A DNA stretch of 51,215 nucleotides from Branchiostoma floridae (lineage: Eukaryota > Chordata > Leptocardii > Amphioxiformes > Branchiostomatidae). The position numbers were made by a program, and so were the translations under genes. The stretch covers positions 12,652,307 to 12,703,521 of the forward strand of contig NC_049991.1 of NCBI RefSeq assembly GCF_000003815.2. Direction: 5' to 3'. Of this stretch, positions 48,801 through 51,215 are shown piece after piece (positions within the stretch are counted from its first letter, which is position 1; each line of letters opens with the position of its first letter). The notes under the pieces were generated by a model, which was not told the DNA's origin, ran no database searches, and saw only the letters and a list, made by a program, of their open reading frames with translations.

Positions 48801-48898
48801 TGTCTTTGCTCGATGTCCTGCGGATCGCCACAGCACAGACTCAGGCAGAACGGAGGGGCCCCGGCCCGGGCCGCTGCCTGCCCAACCCGCACCGCCAT
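23714..48898 (-). CDS. GNA13: G protein alpha subunit, G12/13 class (GNA13-like), 3 coding exons
   Basis: Exons 48898-48395, 36834-36784 and 24289-23714 give 376 residues, close to vertebrate Galpha12/13 (about 377-381). Motifs: P-loop GAGESGKST at 59-67; switch I Arg198 and Thr201 in ARKATKG; switch II DVGGQ at 220-224 with the catalytic Gln224; NKTD at 289-292; TTA at 346-348; C-terminus DNLKQLMLQ, the form I associate with Galpha13 rather than Galpha12. There is no MGxxxS myristoylation site; Cys18, Cys22 and Cys23 are candidates for palmitoylation, as in this class. It should couple heptahelical receptors to RGS-domain RhoGEFs and RhoA at the plasma membrane. ATG 48898 is chosen for its context (AAGATGGCGG) and length; an upstream in-frame ATG at 48985 would add 29 residues. 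As a chordate outgroup it may be the single ancestor of GNA12 and GNA13, so the symbol is approximate. Confidence 0.96.
24356..24398. repeat. (TG)n microsatellite
   Basis: Uninterrupted TG dinucleotides except one TA, just inside the acceptor side of G-alpha intron 2. Confidence 0.95.
24800..24960. repeat. Dispersed intronic repeat, copy 1, with (GTCT)n
   Basis: A (GTCT)n tract at 24833-24870 followed by GAACAGCATAACTAGAGAA, GGATG, TTGGTAGGTGCTGG and GGTACTGCAG. The same order of blocks recurs at 25984-26150 and 34105-34300. Confidence 0.6.
25413..25431. repeat. Short perfect hairpin
   Basis: CACGTTAGT and ACTAACGTG are perfect inverted arms around one base. Confidence 0.7.
25497..25531. 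repeat. Inverted repeat with CACGTG cores
   Basis: CCTCACGTGTCAG pairs with CTGACATACACGTGAGG, apart from a short bulge. Each arm carries an E-box-like CACGTG. Confidence 0.7.
25984..26150. repeat. Dispersed intronic repeat, copy 2
   Basis: Shares TTTGTCTGTTTGTAA, GATGGATTCTGATGATATT, GGTATGTGGGTAGGTGTTGG, TTGGGCCCTCT and TTGGTACTGTAGCAG with the other two copies. Confidence 0.65.
26163..26303. repeat. 47-bp tandem repeat, 3 copies
   Basis: Units start TATCTTTTGTCCAAGACAAG at 26163, 26210 and 26257, differing by about one base. The near identity suggests a recent expansion. It directly follows dispersed repeat copy 2. Confidence 0.95.
27179..27538. mobile_element. hAT-like non-autonomous element (360 bp)
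   Basis: Termini CAGGGCTCGAAAT / ATTTCAAGCCCTG have the CAGGG start common in hAT elements. GGTGCACCC-type motifs are clustered in both subterminal regions. Flanks share only AGATA rather than a clean 8-bp duplication, so it is old or the ends are slightly off. Confidence 0.75.
28497..29338. mobile_element. pogo/mariner-like non-autonomous element (842 bp)
   Basis: Termini CAGTCAAACCTG / CAGGTTTGACTG with TA on both sides (28495-28496, 29339-29340). Inner arms continue with CGACCACC and repeated GGTCGCTGAGA / AGGTGGTCG motifs. No transposase frame remains. Confidence 0.87.
31938..32062. mobile_element. Foldback mini-element with 9-bp target duplication (copy B, 125 bp)
   Basis: Starts TAGCCTGGTATCCAGCCGTA as copy A does; the inner hairpin GTCTCTTCTGTCCTCTCC is followed by its complement. 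It is flanked by the perfect direct repeat GTTGATTGA at 31929-31937 and 32063-32071. Confidence 0.9.
34105..34300. repeat. Dispersed intronic repeat, copy 3
   Basis: GTGTGTGTGTCTGTCTATCTG, then CTGGATGGATT, CTTGGTGTGTTGGTGG, GAGCCCCCTCG and TTGGTACTGCAGCAGGA, the same block order as copies 1 and 2. Confidence 0.6.
36784..36834 (-). CDS. GNA13: G-alpha12/13 coding exon 2 (51 bp)
   Basis: Acceptor TGTCCGCAG, donor GTGTG|GTAAGT, phase 0 both sides. The 17 residues [17 protein letters not shown] match the GESVKYFLDNLDR segment of the family and link REFQL to EYIPS exactly. It is too short to show up as an open frame. Confidence 0.94.
37335..37458. mobile_element. CTCCAAGCAGAGG MITE, copy 1 (124 bp)
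   Basis: Termini TATTCTCCAAGCAGAGGTT / AACCTCTGCTTGGAGAATA are near perfect. The inner arms (CTGGATTTTTAC / GTAAAAATCCAG) form a second hairpin. The outermost TA may be target duplication. Confidence 0.82.
40740..40845. repeat. 46-bp direct repeat, 2 diverged copies
   Basis: GTCTACCACAGGTATG at 40755 and again at 40801, each followed by ATCTAAA and CACTA/CATTACTA and AGGAG/GAGG blocks. Confidence 0.7.
48395..48898 (-). CDS. GNA13: G-alpha12/13 coding exon 1
   Basis: 504 bp, phase 0. Encodes the cysteine-containing N-terminal helix, the P-loop and most of the helical domain, ending DRRREFQL at the donor CTG|GTAAGA. The last nine codons of the longer open frame are intron. Confidence 0.96.
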
Positions 48899-49060
48899 CT
48901 TGGAACTTTGGACTAGCCTGGGACAGGAGGGACCGACCAACCCGCGCAGGGGGGAGGGACGGGGCATCGACCGGTTCAATAACACTTTCGTTTAATAGTT
49001 AGCGCTTTACCGATGTATAACGTTACATGTATCTTTTGACCATGGACCAAAAGCTATCAA
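48870..49060 (-). promoter_or_regulatory. G-alpha12/13 translation start context and presumed promoter
   Basis: The start codon lies in AAGATGGCGG, which fits both a strong initiation context and the YY1-type AAGATGGCGGC element often found at animal promoters. The surrounding 48500-49000 stretch is GC- and CpG-rich relative to the window. No TATA box was identified; the exact start of transcription is not determined. Confidence 0.4.
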
Positions 49061-49556
49061 ATTAGGATATCATAAGTACTTATAGAAAAAAAAATGTTGA
49101 AGAACGCTTTGTAAAATGTTGAAGAAGAATTAAAAGGTGAATAAACGTTAACGCTAACGACAATAATTTTATCAATTTATTCATTTTTCTATTTGATTTA
49201 TTCACAGCCTTTCACATAAAAATTGTCACAAGTTTCTTTAAATAGTGAAACAAGTCAGTAAATTAGTGATAGCTGGAGGGAATTGAGGAAAATCGTTTTA
49301 TAACGATGATTATATGCGCTGTCTGGCTATGGCTCAATTACCGAGGACAGAACGTGCGTAATGGTGACGAACGTTCACGTACGGTCGCTCAGCGCCCAGT
49401 CAGCGTTTAAATGTCAAAAGCAATCCTTCGACTTGGGGAAATGTCAGGGAAGATTGACGTCTGCGCGTTCGATGTTTCTAGTGTTCAGCCTTTACTTGCC
49501 ATATAATCTAACATTGAATTATTTACTGTGAAAGGAGTAGTAAGATGTTATATGAA

Positions 49557-49701
49557 TATTTCTCCCCAAGCAGAGGTTAGACTCCGGCCGTTTTTGACGT
49601 TTTTTAGTCGTTTTTATCGGGCTTTCTATTTTGTCATGTTTCTTGACGTCCGCCGGCAGACGGCAAGAAACAGCCGGAGCCTAACCTCTGCTTGGAGAGT
49701 A
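49557..49701. mobile_element. CTCCAAGCAGAGG MITE, copy 2 (145 bp)
   Basis: Termini CCAAGCAGAGGTTAG and CTAACCTCTGCTTGG match copy 1 at 37335-37458; the arms continue with CTCCGGC/GCCGGAG. The interior (GACGTTTTTTAGTCG ...) is unrelated to copy 1, so only the termini define the family. Confidence 0.82.
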
Positions 49702-49901
49702 GTTATACAAAGCATGTATATAAACGTGCTGCTTTTTATCCAATATTTTAGGGCGTGAGGGAGAGAGAGAGATCAAATTCGGAAAGATTGTCTCTTTTTT
49801 TCAGGAAGGACGTGCCGTTAGCTAAATAAGCGATAGGAATCCCCCACTGAGGGTAAAAGTCAACCAGGCCACATAACTAACAGTAATTGATTACTTTACC
49901 C

Positions 49902-50026
49902 NNNNNNNNNNNNNNNNNNNNNNNNNNNNNNNNNNNNNNNNNNNNNNNNNNNNNNNNNNNNNNNNNNNNNNNNNNNNNNNNNNNNNNNNNNNNNNNNNNN
50001 NNNNNNNNNNNNNNNNNNNNNNNNNN
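49902..50026. other. Assembly gap (125 N)
   Basis: A run of N. Frames that cross it are artefacts. Confidence 1.
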
Positions 50027-51215
50027 TCATGATCGGGAAGTGATCCCGGCGATGGCTTGTTTCCTGAAATAGCTCTGTTGTCATCGTGAAAATACAAGAA
50101 GCTATACACGGGACCACTTACCAAGCTACAAAATACTATGAGCCCTTCGGATAGAGCTGTGAGCTAGACTTTCGCCTAATCCAAGAAACCATAGTAGACC
50201 CATAGTAATGTTCCGGTTCCACCGTGTATATTTCACAGCGCGCACGTAGGCCAGTGATTGATCCAAGAACAATTCGAACCTTTATAAGAAGTACGTATTA
50301 AAAAGAGTTATGTCACATAAATATCATCACTGGCCTTACAGGCGATAAGGAAAGAAAAGGGTAAGATCTTGCGAAGAAACAAATATTCCGACAACTTGAC
50401 AGTGGCATTCTATTGATGAAATTATGGAATCTTTTTCGCATCAATCAGTGTTTCCTTTTTTCCTGTTTTTCTCTGGCGCCTTTCACCCGAGGAGCTAAAG
50501 GATATTGAAAACACCATTTGAATATGGTGTGAGCCATATGACTGTTGGTAATTATACATTTTCATCAGTTATAATGTTTATTAATGTTTTATGGGGGGGG
50601 TGGACGCGCCAAGTGCCGTTGGGCGAAGTGCACAAAACGTACTCTGAGCTAGCGTTACAGAATGTGGCGTTGAATGGCAGTGAGAAAGGTCTTGTGGACT
50701 TTCACCTCATTACATCTGAGACCATCCTATACAGAATGGCTCGGTCGACTTGAAAGGAAAATGCACTGTGCTAAACTGAAGGGAGGCCACTAAAAGCCTT
50801 CACAAGAACTCAACTAGCTCGAATCTACCATAATGGAATATAACATTATTACTGTATGAAATGTCTTAAGATCACGTTGGTACTTTCTATTCGACCACAT
50901 AACCAAAAAGTCGTTTTACGTTTTGTCTTTGTTTATTGCACATTTAAACAATACTCATTATTTTTACGACAAAAAAGGCGCATTGCCACCCTGTGCGCCA
51001 AACCACAAGGGCTTATTTTACAGTCAATAGTAGTAGGTACGTATATGCGTAAAGGCAAATCTCTGAATTGGTCTTATAGGCCTGGAATAGATGTGTCTGA
51101 GCTTTTTGCCTGGGATTGGCACGGGCCATTTCTTACCTCTTTTATTACCAAACAGATAAATGCATTTGAAGTCAAGAAGACGTCTGTACTTCTGACACAT
51201 TCCGCCAGGATCGGA

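Larger units (their letters stand above)
49061..51215. other. Upstream region without recognised gene
   Basis: Contains one MITE (49557-49701), an assembly gap (49902-50026) and AACGTTA motifs near 49019 and 49147. Open frames here are short and unlike any family I know. Confidence 0.6.

Noticed and set aside
48510-48995. Overlapping frames in other phases at the G-alpha first exon
   Set aside because: Shadows created by the GC-rich coding exon.
49887-50124. Frames spanning the N run
   Set aside because: They consist mostly of unknown residues from the assembly gap.

Overview
The window is nuclear DNA of an animal with introns, most likely an amphioxus (Branchiostoma). The reasons are the complete spliced G12/13-class G protein alpha gene, GT-AG introns of very mixed size, dense small inverted-repeat transposons, a LINE 3' end, and the very frequent palindrome TACATGTA. 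The species call is an inference; no alignment was possible. A run of 125 N (49902-50026) shows this is draft assembly.

0-9 kb, gene-bearing. A three-exon plus-strand gene (406-2419) encodes a phytanoyl-CoA-dioxygenase superfamily enzyme that carries the ectoine hydroxylase (EctD) signature. Convergent to it is the 5' half of an oligopeptidase A-type M3 metallopeptidase gene on the minus strand (eight exons, 8978 down to 3181). It stops at an intact splice donor before the zinc-binding catalytic half, so either the dioxygenase gene sits inside a large intron of the peptidase gene or the peptidase gene is broken here. Two copies of a CCGCGAA-rich MITE and one truncated LINE tail lie in this part.

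9-20 kb, repeat-rich and without a recognisable gene. A 61-bp satellite (about 11.70-13.06 kb) changes strand partway, giving a head-to-head array. A second, unrelated satellite of about 105 bp (about 14.35-18.60 kb, some 40 units) contains a higher-order duplication of about 1.1 kb. Because 105 is a multiple of three, it gives repeating 35-residue open frames. A 52-bp segment occurs once on each side of the second array in opposite orientation, and promoter-like CCGGAAGT/TTCCGGGTCA modules recur around it and upstream of the peptidase gene.

20-49 kb, one gene. The Galpha12/13 gene lies on the minus strand: first coding exon 48898-48395, a 51-bp exon 36834-36784, last coding exon 24289-23714. 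It predicts 376 residues with all GTP-binding motifs intact. Its two introns (about 11.6 and 12.5 kb) and presumed 3' UTR hold hairpin elements with 9-bp target duplications, a pogo/mariner-like element, an hAT-like element and microsatellites. From 49 kb to the end I see only upstream sequence, one more MITE and the assembly gap.

The three genes have no evident functional link: an osmolyte/2-oxoglutarate-type oxygenase, a peptide-degrading enzyme and a RhoGEF-coupling G protein. The parts most worth a second look are the intron-containing EctD-like gene, the split peptidase gene, the bracketed satellites and the 9-bp-TSD hairpin family.
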